NCBI RefSeq assembly: GCF_000472865.1
Contig: NZ_AXAP01000019.1
Location: 1 to 47,969 of the forward strand
Direction: 5' to 3'
Source of the DNA: Bradyrhizobium elkanii WSM2783
GTDB lineage: Bacteria > Pseudomonadota > Alphaproteobacteria > Rhizobiales > Xanthobacteraceae
Length of the DNA stretch: 47,969 bases
The position numbers and the translations under genes are program-made. Below are positions 25,279-33,494 of the stretch, one piece after another (the stretch's first letter is position 1; every line of letters starts with the position of its first letter). The notes beneath the pieces were generated by a model, which did not search any database, was not told where the DNA came from, and saw only the letters and a list, made by a program, of their open reading frames with translations.

Positions 25279-26489
25279 CGACCCCACACCTTCTTGAGAA
25301 GTTGCGCGATTTCGGCATTGACCGCGTCGACCGATTCCAATGCCCGGTCGTAGGCGCCCCGCCCTACGGCACCGCGCTCCAGCTCATAAAGTGATTGCTT
25401 GGTGAGACCAGCATTGGCGATCGCGGTCGATTTCCACACCGTGGCCTGGAGCACATCCGATCCAAAAAGGGTCCGGAGGAGCGCCACAATTTGAGCTTCG
25501 GGCACGTCATTGGGATCGTGACGCGTGATGACATACCGGATGAAATCGTGATCGAGTCGCCCGCCAGCCTCCTCGATGACCGACATGAGGTCCGACGTCA
25601 TGAGGAGAAATTGGCTCATGGATGCGACATCGACCATCTGAGGATGGATGGTCACGAGCATCGCGGTCGCCGCGTTTAGCGCGCCCATGGTCAAGTAACC
25701 AAGTTGGGGTGGGCAGTCGATGACGACGACGTCATAGTCGTCGGCGACCTGGTCGATGGCGCTGGCGACACGGCGAAAGAAGAGATCGTGTCCGCGTTCA
25801 CGCCGCTCGACCATTGCTCGAGGCGTGGTGTGCTCGAACTCCATAAGCTCGAGATTGCCTGGCACGAGACCTATCCCGTCAAAATAGCTCGGCCGAACGA
25901 CCTCGCGCATTGGCCGCCGGTGCTCATCATATCGTATGGCACCGTAGAGGGTTTCGTTCGCCGCGATGTCAAACTCGGGTTGGTAGCCAAACATTGCTGA
26001 CAGGGAAGCCTGCGGATCGAGGTCAATCGCGAGGACCCTAAAGCCGGCAAGGGCGAGGTATTGCGAAAGATACAAGGCCGTCGTTGTCTTGGCGGAGCCG
26101 CCTTTGAAGTTCGCGACGGTGATGATTTGGAGCTTGTCACCAGGGCGGCGGCGCGGGAGAAATTCCAGTGCTTCTCGAGGCCGTGAGGTGGCGAGATACC
26201 CGCGCAACTCATGAATCTGGGCCAAGGTATAGGATCGGCGTCCGCCAAGACCCGTCGCTGGGGTCGGTCCCAGTCCGTCGAGAGAGAGCTGCCGAAGGTA
26301 CCCATCGGACACACCCGCAATTCGCGCGACCTCCCCTGAGGTGAACGAACGGAGCGACTTGCTCGCCGAAGGCGGGAAAAGCGTCGTCGCGAGCGAGCGA
26401 AGCTGGCCGGAAAGAATGCCGGCATGCCGAGATATCCGCGCAGACGCAGTCTCGCTCATCGTAACCGAATCTTCCGCTAGGATCGCCAT
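25275..26489 (-). CDS. repA: partition ATPase RepA (ParA family, long form)
   Basis: The 404-aa protein has an N-terminal HTH (SFTSGEVARIAGVSDGYLRQLSLDGLGP, residues ~48-75) and a C-terminal deviant Walker ATPase with NFKGGSAKTTT at 128-137, AIDLDPQAS and VVIDCPPQLG. This layout is that of RepA in repABC operons, which represses its own operon and drives partition with RepB. ATG 26489 is preferred: GAGAAGG lies 4 nt upstream, whereas the in-frame TTG at 26501 lacks a signal; ATG 26459 is also possible. It is the first gene of the operon, followed by repB with a 4-bp overlap. Confidence 0.92.
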   Translation of the reverse strand: MAILAEDSVTMSETASARISRHAGILSGQLRSLATTLFPPSASKSLRSFTSGEVARIAGVSDGYLRQLSLDGLGPTPATGLGGRRSYTLAQIHELRGYLATSRPREALEFLPRRRPGDKLQIITVANFKGGSAKTTTALYLSQYLALAGFRVLAIDLDPQASLSAMFGYQPEFDIAANETLYGAIRYDEHRRPMREVVRPSYFDGIGLVPGNLELMEFEHTTPRAMVERRERGHDLFFRRVASAIDQVADDYDVVVIDCPPQLGYLTMGALNAATAMLVTIHPQMVDVASMSQFLLMTSDLMSVIEEAGGRLDHDFIRYVITRHDPNDVPEAQIVALLRTLFGSDVLQATVWKSTAIANAGLTKQSLYELERGAVGRGAYDRALESVDAVNAEIAQLLKKVWGR

Positions 26490-26648
26490 TTGCCTTCTCA
26501 AGACGGTTTCTACGCGTCAGACGCTTAATCTCCGTCTTGAGAGATGGCCACGATTCTATGATTTGAGCAAGAAATAAAGGGTTAACGAGTTCTTAACGCT
26601 CGATGCCATGCCCAACAGCGAGCAGCGGCTTTTTGGACGCATCGCGAT

Positions 26649-26670
26649 GTTGTTGTCAGCTGACAACAAC
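26649..26670. promoter_or_regulatory. parS: parS-like palindrome, extended
   Basis: The same core here is extended to a perfect 22-bp palindrome (GTT added on each side). It is 160 bp upstream of the repA start, near the operon promoter, and may act both as a centromere and in regulation. Confidence 0.78.
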
Positions 26671-27570
26671 GGCCCCACCCGGTAGAGCCTTTACTATAGC
26701 GTGAGTCGGCTGGGCTGCGCGGATCCCCGAGCGTCATTTTGTACCTCTCCACCTGCTTCACCGATCGGTGTTGCTATCGGACGGATGCGCCGACGCCTCC
26801 GTCCTGCGCAGCAAACCCCCTCGTTTCTGGCGTCCAAGTCGGCGCGCACTGCCGTTTGACGAGCGGTTGATCCATGCCGCGCGGGCGTCGCTATTCCCCG
26901 TTTCCCAGCAAGTCGTTGCCCCGGAGAATCGCATTCCTCATAATGTACTGTGGGCTCGCACCCGATGCCGAGGGCCGATGGTCCCACTAAAAGCGCCCTC
27001 CCCATCTCGTTGAAGCGCCGGAGCTGGATCGCGAACGGCGGGAAGTGTTCGCTAGCTCGAGCGGCACGCTGGGCTATCTATCGCGGTGTGGATCGACGCG
27101 CCACTGCGGCCCTAAGCTGGGCCACCGCTTGCCAAGGCAACAGGGAGCCCCACACGGTAGCAGGTCTCCGCCAATCAGCCGAACGAACAAACGTCGAGTA
27201 ATCCACCGAATGCATTCCGGATCATTCGCGCCTGCTGTTGCGCTGCCGGCTATACCGAGCCCCGAACCGCCAGCCGCAAGGCCGACCAACACCTCGCGCT
27301 GCGGGGCCCCTCCTCATCGGCGGCACATGCGATCTGCTTCGGCGAAGGAAGCCAATGCGCAGTCGGGCGACCACCTTAACCGGAACGGCCGTGCGGCGGA
27401 TCGACCTCGCGCCGGGCCGGATCCAATCTTAACGCCTGGCGTCCAGATACCCCAGATACCATCGCGAGCCTTCGAGTTCGAGGCGAGCACGCCACATCGG
27501 ATCCCTTCCTGGACGAGACGTTTCGATCGCAGGGGGACGTCGTCGTCCCATCGGGGACGCCGCACTAATT

Positions 27571-27586
27571 GTTGTCAGCTGACAAC
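27571..27586. promoter_or_regulatory. parS: parS-like palindrome
   Basis: A perfect 16-bp copy GTTGTCAGCTGACAAC about 1.1 kb upstream of repA. Confidence 0.75.
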
Positions 27587-27915
27587 GTCCCCCTTAGTCC
27601 GGACCCGCCCAACGGGATGGCGGCGTCGCGGTCGGGCAGGGGGGAGGCGCCGCCGGACCTTGGATCACGGTCGGCATCGGATCGATGCGCTGACCATGGA
27701 TCGTTCAAAAGAGTAGGCTGAGCTCACGCCTCGATCCAGCCTGTCAGGAAGCTGATCCGCAGCATCCAGCGTCGGAACGCCACTCCATCGGCAGGGCAGC
27801 AAGGCGGATCTACAATCCAATCTCGCGGAGTTGCGTGACGCCGAATGAGGCCGATCGGGAGCGGAAAGTCGCCTCGCGCTCCGCTGCTGGGTAGTAACCG
27901 GCCGCTGGAGCACTG

Positions 27916-27929
27916 TTGTCAGCTGACAA
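27916..27929. promoter_or_regulatory. parS: parS-like palindrome
   Basis: The 14-bp core TTGTCAGCTGACAA is intact; the outer bases are G and G, so the palindrome is 2 bp shorter than the other copies. It is 45 bp from the next site, centre to centre. Confidence 0.72.
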
Positions 27930-27959
27930 GAAGAGCCTAGGCCTACCAAGGAAATAGAT

Positions 27960-27975
27960 GTTGTCAGCTGACAAC
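27960..27975. promoter_or_regulatory. parS: parS-like palindrome
   Basis: A perfect 16-bp copy GTTGTCAGCTGACAAC, the outermost of the cluster upstream of repA. With the site at 27916 it makes a closely spaced pair, the usual way in which RepB loading sites are grouped. Confidence 0.75.
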
Positions 27976-28230
27976 AATCTGTGCCTTCCAGCCGCCGACG
28001 CGCGTCCTTCTCTAGTCGTCGACGATCCGCGCCCTAATGAGTTCAGGAGCTGGGACCGGGTTGTCCCCCGGCCCGAGTCCGGTCGAGGTCATGGCGTGTG
28101 GTCTTGATGGGAAACAGCGCCCGGAAGGCCAGTAGGTGGCATTCATAGAATGCTAACCATAAATCTCCGGCCCCCGTGCGCTTTACGACCTTCTCCATCA
28201 GATTTCGCGAGAAGACCCGGCCTTCACGCG

Positions 28231-28260
28231 GTGTATCCGGAATGTTATATAAGGATACAC
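28231..28260. promoter_or_regulatory. vapBC operator/promoter
   Basis: GTGTATCC (28231-28238) and GGATACAC (28253-28260) form a perfect 8-bp inverted repeat around a TTATAT-like -10 element (28244-28250), 24 bp before the antitoxin start. Antitoxin or toxin-antitoxin binding to such a repeat is the standard autoregulation of vapBC. Confidence 0.6.
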
Positions 28261-28283
28261 GATATACGCTAGAGGAGCGCCGC

Positions 28284-28529
28284 ATGGCCTTCCATATCAA
28301 GAATCCGGAGACTGACGCGCTGGCCCGCAGGGTCGCGGCGCTGAAGAAAATCGGGCTGACCGAGGCCGTGCACACGGCACTCGCCCATGAACTTGAGCGC
28401 GAGCAGGGCAAGCCGTCATTAGTCGACCTGGGCGTCCAGTTTTGTCGCGATTTGAAGGCAAAGGGCAATCCGCAGAGCGGCAAGCCTGCTGACAAGGCAT
28501 TCCGCGACAGCCTGTACGAGGAGTCCTGA
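28284..28529 (+). CDS. vapB: VapB-type antitoxin
   Basis: The 81-aa protein starts MAFHIKNPETDALARRVAAL, the typical N-terminal DNA-binding part of the PSK/VapB (RHH or AbrB-like) transcription-factor antitoxin family, followed by KIGLTEAVHTALAHELER. The polar C-terminus (KPADKAFRDSLYEES) would wrap the toxin. GAGGAG precedes ATG 28284 by 6 nt; upstream in-frame ATGs lie in the operator and are rejected. Its stop overlaps the toxin start as TGATG. It should neutralise VapC and repress the operon. Confidence 0.88.
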   Translation: MAFHIKNPETDALARRVAALKKIGLTEAVHTALAHELEREQGKPSLVDLGVQFCRDLKAKGNPQSGKPADKAFRDSLYEES

Positions 28530-28909
28530 TGTTCATCGACGCTTCGGCGCTCACCGCGATGCTCACCGACGAAGACGAGGCGCGCGAGTTGCTGGCGCGC
28601 GTGCAGCAAAGCACAACCCGGCTGACCTCGCCGCTGGCTGTGTGGGAGGCGGCGATTGCCATCGCCCGCGTGCTCGATCTGCCGATCGCCGCGGCGGCCG
28701 AAGCGGTCGAGAGCTATCTCGCGCTGATGGAAATCAAAATGGTGAACGCCCGCATCGCGCTCGACGCCTTCGACCGCTTCGGCAAGGGCCGACACCCGGC
28801 TCGGCTCAATTTCGGGGACTGTTTCGCCTACGCCTGCGCTCGATATCTTGGGGAACCGTTAATGTTCAAGGGCGCCGATTTTCCGCAGACCGACATCGAG
28901 GCGGCCTGA
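28529..28909 (+). CDS. vapC: VapC-type PIN-domain ribonuclease toxin
   Basis: The 126-aa protein is a complete PIN domain: acidic residues Asp4 (FIDASAL), Glu40 (SPLAVWEAA), Asp97 (NFGDCFAYACA) and Asp117/Asp122 near the end form the Mg-binding site. VapC toxins cleave tRNA or rRNA; the target here cannot be predicted. The start overlaps the antitoxin stop by one base. All catalytic residues are in place, so this is the one intact toxin-antitoxin pair in the window and likely stabilises the replicon that repABC maintains. Confidence 0.9.
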   Translation: MFIDASALTAMLTDEDEARELLARVQQSTTRLTSPLAVWEAAIAIARVLDLPIAAAAEAVESYLALMEIKMVNARIALDAFDRFGKGRHPARLNFGDCFAYACARYLGEPLMFKGADFPQTDIEAA

Positions 28910-29209
28910 CAAGTGCTACTATCGGAGCGAGCCTCAGTGTGGCAGAAGTAATGAACGCTGATTCGCGGCGAAGCCACCGAACCGCGGCGAGGAAGGCAGC
29001 CCGATAGCCGTGACGACAGTCGATCTGATCCACGAGGACATCTGAGCGCGGACGGGGCCGACGGCCTCCGGAAGAGGGCAGGGGAGCTGCCAGCGGCGCA
29101 TCTTCTCGGCGGTTTGGCGCCGACCGGCGGCTAGCCCGGCTTGAGGTCGCCAGAGCTCGTTGATTTGCGAGGCGAATCCAATCCTGGACGATCCGGAACC
29201 GACATCGCT
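28910..29209. other. no gene recognised
   Basis: Exactly 300 bp between vapC and the DUF1612 gene. A short rightward tail (NADSRRSHRTAARKAAR) is Arg-rich without context. The promoter of the next gene should be here; I see no clear boxes. Confidence 0.3.
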
Positions 29210-30394
29210 ATGACGGAAGCGAAACCCGTGTTAGCTTCCGTTTCGCTGGTTCCCACTAAGGTTATCAGGACCTTGCTGCCCACCTACAAAATCCCCGATC
29301 CGCTGCCCTGGGCCCAGCTCGTCGGGCCGCTCGCCGCCGCCGAGGATGCTGTGGCCCGCTTCGACGAGCGGCTGGCCAAAAGCCCAATCCGCGACGGCGC
29401 AATCAGCCGGACACACTTCACCGATGCCTGCGCCAGTCTGTGGCTGGACGGCGAACTTGTCCACCTCGATGACCTCGTCCTCCACGACGCCGGCATGGAC
29501 GTTCGCGCTCCAACCCATGAGCTGACTCGCGCCCACGCCGTGCTGCGCGCCCGTCGGCGAATCGCCGAGGCGAAGCCCGATTGGGCGCTGTCAGCTACCG
29601 GACTCGCCAGCCTGCGCGGCAGGGGCGAGCGAGAAGAGGAGACAGGCGAGGGAAATTTTGAGGTCGACGACGACGCCGAGCGGGAGGAGGCGGGTCTCGA
29701 ATTGCCCCTCGGTGTCCGCGAGACCGATCCCCATCTGGCCGCCGCTTTCGACGCGGTCGACGCAGCGAACGCCAGGGCGGAGCGGAGGCTTGCCGACGAG
29801 ACTCGGTTTCGGCCGGAGCGGGATTCTCTCATCTACGATCCCGACTGGGACGAGGAGGGACGCCTCGATCACTGGCGCGGCGTGGTCGACCAGACTCGCG
29901 GCTTGCCGCCGACCCTGGCGGGGTCTGTTGCCGCTGTCGCCTGGGATGAGATCGAACCACTCGAGCACACGCCTTGGCTCGGCCGCCTGCTCGCCGCGGC
30001 ATTGTTGAGGGACCGCGGCAAAACGCGCTCGCATCTGCCGTGCCTGCATGCTGGGCTGAAAAGCATTCCGCGTGAGCTCCGGCGGCCACGCGACGCCGCG
30101 GCGCGTTTGGTCGTGCAACTCGAGGCCATGACTGCCGCCGCCGAGTCTGGCCGTAAGGACCACGACCGCTGGCTGATGACCAGAAATCTGCTCGCCCGAA
30201 AACTTGCCGGCCGTCGCGCCACTTCAAAACTGCCGGCTCTCCTCGACTACGTGCTGACGAGGCCGATCGTCTCGGCGGGCATGATCGCGGCGGAACTCGG
30301 GATCACTCCCCGTGCTGCCCAAAACCTGGTGGCCGAGCTCGGCCTGCGCGAGGCGACGGGGCGGGGACGGTACCGGGCGTGGGGCGTCCTGTAG
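29210..30394 (+). CDS. RHE_PE00001-type protein (DUF1612 + HTH)
   Basis: The 394-aa protein matches a family of rhizobial plasmid proteins with an N-terminal DUF1612 region (PWAQLVGPLAAAEDAVARFDERL, THFTDACASLWLDGELVHLDDLVLHDAGMD) and a C-terminal helix-turn-helix (PIVSAGMIAAELGITPRAAQNLVAELGLREATGRGRYRAWGVL). The middle (about 140-190) is acidic and low in complexity. The N-terminal part recalls Fic/DUF4172-like adaptors in layout, but no FIC motif is seen. It is probably a DNA-binding regulator; its targets are not known. ATG 29210 fits best; an in-frame start at 29141 is possible. Confidence 0.78.
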   Translation: MTEAKPVLASVSLVPTKVIRTLLPTYKIPDPLPWAQLVGPLAAAEDAVARFDERLAKSPIRDGAISRTHFTDACASLWLDGELVHLDDLVLHDAGMDVRAPTHELTRAHAVLRARRRIAEAKPDWALSATGLASLRGRGEREEETGEGNFEVDDDAEREEAGLELPLGVRETDPHLAAAFDAVDAANARAERRLADETRFRPERDSLIYDPDWDEEGRLDHWRGVVDQTRGLPPTLAGSVAAVAWDEIEPLEHTPWLGRLLAAALLRDRGKTRSHLPCLHAGLKSIPRELRRPRDAAARLVVQLEAMTAAAESGRKDHDRWLMTRNLLARKLAGRRATSKLPALLDYVLTRPIVSAGMIAAELGITPRAAQNLVAELGLREATGRGRYRAWGVL

Positions 30395-30605
30395 CGGCGA
30401 AAGTCGGTGCTGTAAACGCTCGGCGAAAGGGCGCCTCGTCCAGATGAATAAGGCACCAACAAAAATGTCGCGCGGTTGAAATCCCGCGCGGCGGCCGTTT
30501 CCAGCACCGAGGAGGGTGTGATGCAAAACTCCGGTCACGCTCGAGACGCTGAGGCCTTTATTCGAACGGAGTGCGCGCGGGGGACGAAACCTAGTTGATA
30601 TTACT

Positions 30606-30691
30606 TATCGTAGCCCGACTACGATAGAAGCATCAAACCGAAACCTGCGGGACCTTAGAATAGTCCGTATTATCGTAGCATGGCTACGATA
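30606..30691. promoter_or_regulatory. paired AbiEi-type operator palindromes
   Basis: TATCGTAG-N5-CTACGATA occurs twice, at 30606-30626 and 30671-30691, with starts 65 bp apart. The second copy contains the ATG of the abiEi remnant, so bound repressor would block both transcription and initiation. Paired inverted repeats of this kind are known upstream of abiE operons and are bound cooperatively by AbiEi. Here they are perfect although the genes are broken. Confidence 0.65.
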
Positions 30692-31340
30692 CACCGGGAT
30701 AAGCTGAACAAGCTCTATACCCATCTGGCGCCCGGGACGCCGCTGACCTCCGATGAGCTCGCCGCCCTCGGGATCTCAGCCGACTTGCCGTCCATTATGT
30801 CCGTGCCGGCTAATTACAATAGCTGGCCCGCGGCGTGTATTGCCGGCCGAACGATCCGCCCGCCTTGCATCCGAGCCTCGTCCTGCTGCAGCGGAGCTTC
30901 GAAGGATTGCATGTCGGCGGCAAGTCCGCGCTCGACTGGCACGGCATACGGCGCTACCTGTCCCAACGGCCTGTCCTCCACGTCTATGGCTGGAAAGCGG
31001 GACGGCTTCCGGAGTGGTTCACCGAGCATTTCCCAGCCGGGTACCACCGCAAGCGACTCTTCAAGAAAGAGCCCGGAGCGCAGCTTCATGTCGCCCTTCG
31101 AGAACCGCAAGGGCGGCCCACTCGTCTCGGCGCCGGAACGCGCATTGCTGGAGGTGCTAAGCGAAGTCGGTGTCCGGCGGCCGCTGCACCAGCGTCAAGA
31201 CCGTCCGCCTGCGCTCGCAACTCGGCCGCGAACTTGCCCAGCCCTAGGCCAGCAAGCTCGATCCGTCTCAGTTGCCCAAGGGCGGCGACAGTGCCTGGGT
31301 GTCACGCTCCGGTGATGGGCTCCTGGTGCTGAAGCCATGA
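30680..31340 (+). pseudogene. abiEi: AbiEi-type antitoxin/repressor, frameshifted with nonsense codon
   Basis: The N-terminal wHTH part reads MATIHRDKLNKLYTHLAPGT and LTSDELAALGISADL, then the frame shifts (one G lost near 30783), meets an in-frame TAG near 30824, and continues as LARGVYCRPNDPPALHPSLVLLQRSFEGLHVGGKSALDWHG. A further shift gives PFENRKGGPLVSAPERALLEVLSEVGVR, and a last one leads through another TAG to SRSGDGLLVLKP. Type IV antitoxins of this family repress their operon and counteract AbiEii. At least three indels and two stops make it a firm pseudogene. Its end overlaps the next gene as ATGA, the normal operon arrangement. Confidence 0.78.
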
Positions 31341-31638
31341 ACCAAGTCTACCTAGACAGCGCACGGTTGCTGACACGCGTGGCGCCGCTGGTGCTCGTCG
31401 ACGATACGTTCGCACCCAAGGGCGGCACGGCGATCAACCTGTTCGTGCGCGACATGCCGCGGCTGTCGGTCGATCTGGTGTTTCCCTTCCAATGCGCGCG
31501 AGACGCTCCAGGCGAATCTCGAAATCCGGATGGCGTCGCTCGAAGACGTGTATGGGCGGCAAGCTGGTCGCAGCGATGGACCGGCAGCATCCCTGCGATC
31601 TGTACAACGTCATGCAGCTTCGTGCGCAGAAGGGTTGA
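31337..31638 (+). pseudogene. abiEii: AbiEii-type nucleotidyltransferase toxin, internally deleted
   Basis: MNQVYLDSARLLTRVAPLVL and APKGGTAINLFVRDMPRLSVDLVFP give the start of the AbiEii nucleotidyltransferase with its KGGTA motif. The middle ~100 residues are missing; other frames then give ARETLQANLEIRMASLEDVYG and GKLVAAMDRQHPCDLYNVMQL, the conserved lysine/DLYD region. Two frame changes follow the deletion. Such enzymes inactivate tRNA by nucleotide addition; this copy cannot. It follows the abiEi remnant with an ATGA overlap. Confidence 0.75.
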
Positions 31639-31717
31639 GAAGTCGGAAGGCGTTCGGCGCGCTCCGCCGCTCGCAAAAAGGATCCAGCTGGTCGCATGAT
31701 ACAGTACGGAGCCCGCC

Positions 31718-32015
31718 TCAATCGTCGTTGGTAAGTTCGTCGGGCCACATCTGCGCGCCATGGAGCACGCGCAAGGTGCGAACGGTATCACCATCAACCA
31801 GGTACGCCGCAACATAAGATGTACGCGGGATGACCAACTGGCGCGTGCCAGCGACACTCCCCGGCAGGCCGCTATCCGGAAAGTCGAGCAGGCGCCGCCG
31901 CGGCATTGGCAATCTGTTCATCGACATGAACAGCGGCACGAGGATTCTCCGCCTCGATCTAGCTGAAAATGCTGTCGCGATCGAACAACGCGAAGCGCGA
32001 CCAGACGAGTTTCAC
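31718..32015 (-). pseudogene. ParE/RelE-family toxin, dead (nonsense + frameshift)
   Basis: From GTG 32015 the frame reads MKLVWSRFALFDRDSIFS, then a TAG (31961-31959), then IEAENPRAAVHVDEQIANAA. A frameshift in the GC run near 31900 is needed to reach RRRLLDFPDSGLPGSVAGTRQLVIPRTSYVAAYLVDGDTVRTLRVLHGAQMWPDEL, the normal C-terminus of a ParE/RelE toxin. The start overlaps the antitoxin stop as GTGA. Both mutations together rule out a working toxin, and the C-terminal piece alone lacks the family's N-terminal helices. Confidence 0.75.
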
Positions 32016-32320
32016 CGTTCCTGCTCCGGTGCTTTTCGAAGCGCAGCGGCACGGCGTTGTGCGAAATGCGCTTCGAGCTCGGAATCATCGATACCGGACC
32101 GCGTGTCGGCCAACGCCTGGCGCACCTTCTCACGAAACCAGGTATCGTAAGCTTGGCTGTTGCTCACGAGTTCCAGCGGAAGCATCCCTTCATTGGCCGT
32201 GCGCGTCAGCAGGATCCGCACGGCATCGGATACCGTGAGACCCATGTTTTCCAGAACCGCAGTCGCCTTTTCCTTCACGTCCGCATCGATGCGCGTTTGG
32301 ACCAAGGCATTCGAAGACAT
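32012..32320 (-). CDS. RelB/DinJ-family antitoxin
   Basis: The 102-aa protein begins MSSNALVQTRIDADVKEKAT and LENMGLTVSDAVRILLTRTANEG, the ribbon-helix-helix of RelB/DinJ antitoxins, and ends in a charged tail (SELEAHFAQRRAAALRKAPEQER) that would bind a toxin. AAGGAGG lies 6 nt before ATG 32320. The toxin directly downstream is broken, so this is an intact antitoxin without its toxin. It could still repress its own promoter or act on related toxins elsewhere. Confidence 0.85.
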   Translation of the reverse strand: MSSNALVQTRIDADVKEKATAVLENMGLTVSDAVRILLTRTANEGMLPLELVSNSQAYDTWFREKVRQALADTRSGIDDSELEAHFAQRRAAALRKAPEQER

Positions 32321-32416
32321 AGCGACCTCCTTATTCACAGCTGAATGTCGTACATTTGAATGACATGCACCAGAGACTGCCACGGACCCGTGACCCGCGG
32401 CTGTGACAGCGGCCAA

Positions 32417-32442
32417 ACGGCCCCGCCTTTCGGCGGGGCCGT
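32417..32442. terminator. very strong GC hairpin
   Basis: ACGGCCCCGCC (32417-32427) and GGCGGGGCCGT (32432-32442) pair perfectly around TTTC. No T-tract follows on either strand. It lies between the antitoxin start and the end of the leftward wHTH gene, so it could stop transcription coming from the latter, possibly with Rho. Confidence 0.4.
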
Positions 32443-32623
32443 TGCCGCGGGCGAGGTGGTGGACACTTTTTCTGGATTGCACGGAAGGAACTCCAATCAC
32501 GAAGTTCTGAGACGCCCGCACAGTCGCGCCCTGGCTGACGAGGTGATGGCCGGGATCAAGTTCTTGGCGTTTCGTCGGCAAGCCGGCGAAAGCGGGCAAG
32601 ACATTGAGATCGCGAGGCTTGCG

Positions 32624-33079
32624 CTATAGCCCGTCATCCTGCCACGGCATCGTTGACAGCGACGGCATCCGCCGCCTGGCCCTCCGCCGCTCGACCGTCA
32701 TGGGCTTCGGCAGCTTCAGAGTGGCCAACTTGGCCACTCTTACCCGGCTCACCTCCGGCCGCTTCTCGAACGTGCGATGCGGCTTCACCTCGCGCGCCAG
32801 TTCTCTGGCTTCGGCCTCGTCAACGCCGCGCCAGCGGTTCGAGAGCCTGAACACATTGCTGCCGCGCGCGCCGCGCTCGATCTCGATCAGGCCGAGATTG
32901 ACGAGCATCTGCAGCGCTGACGGCACCACCTTCTGCGGGATGCGGTGATCCAACATGAAGGAGAGGTAGGACACGCTCGCGCTGTCGCCGCCGCCGATCG
33001 CCTGCTCGATCGCAGCGAGCACCCCGCGCGCACTCTGTGGCAGCGCCAAATAGGCCGGGCTGTCTGATCGATCTGTCAT
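32624..33079 (-). CDS. winged-helix-like protein, module copy 1
   Basis: The 151-aa protein reads MTDRSDSPAYLALPQSARGV, then IEQAIGGGDSASVSYLSFMLDH and KVVPSALQMLVNLGLIEIERGARGSNVFRLSNRW, followed by a basic tail. The middle looks like a winged helix (helices, then a strand-turn-strand IEIERGARGSNVFRL). A second copy at 37954-39476 has the same layout (MADRSESPAYAALPRSARWV ... LLDHLGMIEISPGPRLVNVFRLPNGWR) but is split by an insertion element. The start is 22 bp after the small membrane peptide gene. I do not know a named family; DNA binding is inferred from the fold pattern. Confidence 0.68.
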   Translation of the reverse strand: MTDRSDSPAYLALPQSARGVLAAIEQAIGGGDSASVSYLSFMLDHRIPQKVVPSALQMLVNLGLIEIERGARGSNVFRLSNRWRGVDEAEARELAREVKPHRTFEKRPEVSRVRVAKLATLKLPKPMTVERRRARRRMPSLSTMPWQDDGL

Positions 33080-33101
33080 CGTCGCCTCTCTCGATCCTTA
33101 G

Positions 33102-33188
33102 TTACAGGCCAATCCACACCGCCAGCGCGACCATGACGACGACCGCCGCGACGAAGATCGCAGTCTCGATCCGCGACATTCGCCACAT
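33102..33188 (-). CDS. 28-aa single-span membrane peptide, module copy 1
   Basis: ATG 33188 opens MWRMSRIETAIFVAAVVVMV and ends ALAVWIGL. Residues 8-27 are one hydrophobic helix behind a short basic N-terminus (N-in expected). AGGCGG lies 6-11 nt upstream. A clear homologue, MWRMSNAQALIFVATVVMVA then LAVWMAL, sits at 37848-37931 in front of the second winged-helix gene. Conservation of the peptide, but with synonymous and conservative differences, is the best evidence that it is translated. Type I toxin peptides and small regulatory membrane proteins are both possible. Confidence 0.6.
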   Translation of the reverse strand: MWRMSRIETAIFVAAVVVMVALAVWIGL

Positions 33189-33258
33189 CGCGCACCGCCT
33201 TTGTGTACCAAATGGTACATAATTTCGAGCGATATGAAGAATTGCAAATATCTTCGCA
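33189..33258 (-). promoter_or_regulatory. conserved leader with TGTACCA palindrome, module copy 1
   Basis: Read leftward the leader has AATATT/ATATTTGCAA, ATATCGCT, AAATTATGTACCA, then TT, TGGTACA, CAAAGGCGGTGCGCG and the peptide ATG. TGTACCA-TT-TGGTACA is a perfect 7-bp inverted repeat at 33203-33218. The same string of elements with the same spacing precedes the second copy at 37786-37847. This is a likely promoter plus operator for the two-gene module. Confidence 0.6.
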
Positions 33259-33332
33259 CCGGGCCGTCGCGCGGTCGCCGCATTCCTCACGCTCTCCAAA
33301 GGACCGAGAAACCGATTGGGACGCGGTCGCCC

Positions 33333-33494
33333 CTAATTCCTGTGGTACTGGTCTTGATCGTAGGCCTGCAGGATGCGGACAAAATCGGCCATGCTGGATC
33401 GATCCCGATTACCAGCTAAAGCCGCAACCTGAGTATTGGACGCGGGCTGGCTCCCTTGCCAAAACCGCATTAGGAGATCGGCAATGTTTTTCAT
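33333..33494 (-). CDS. small hypothetical protein, 53 aa
   Basis: ATG 33494 is preceded by GGAGAG at 8-13 nt. The protein reads MKNIADLLMRFWQGSQPASN, TQVAALAGNRDRSSMADFVR and ends ILQAYDQDQYHRN. It looks like a short soluble helical protein. It reads in the same direction as the module copy 1 leader and lies 75 bp upstream of it. I do not recognise the family, and no counterpart is seen near module copy 2. Confidence 0.45.
   Translation of the reverse strand: MKNIADLLMRFWQGSQPASNTQVAALAGNRDRSSMADFVRILQAYDQDQYHRN

Larger units (their letters stand above)
26490..28230. other. repA upstream region, centromere zone without genes
   Basis: About 1.7 kb holds four of the five parS-like palindromes and no convincing gene. 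Next to repA, GTTAA at 26581-26585 and TTAAC at 26593-26597 form a short inverted repeat in an AT-richer segment, a likely part of the repA promoter/operator. Open frames in 26768-27716 are Arg/Pro/Ala-rich and lack domains or ribosome-binding sites. Confidence 0.45.

Noticed and set aside
25207..27975. CRISPR array because of five identical short palindromes
   Set aside because: Spacing is 45 bp to over 1.4 kb, repeats are only 14-22 bp and no cas genes are present; parS sites explain them better.
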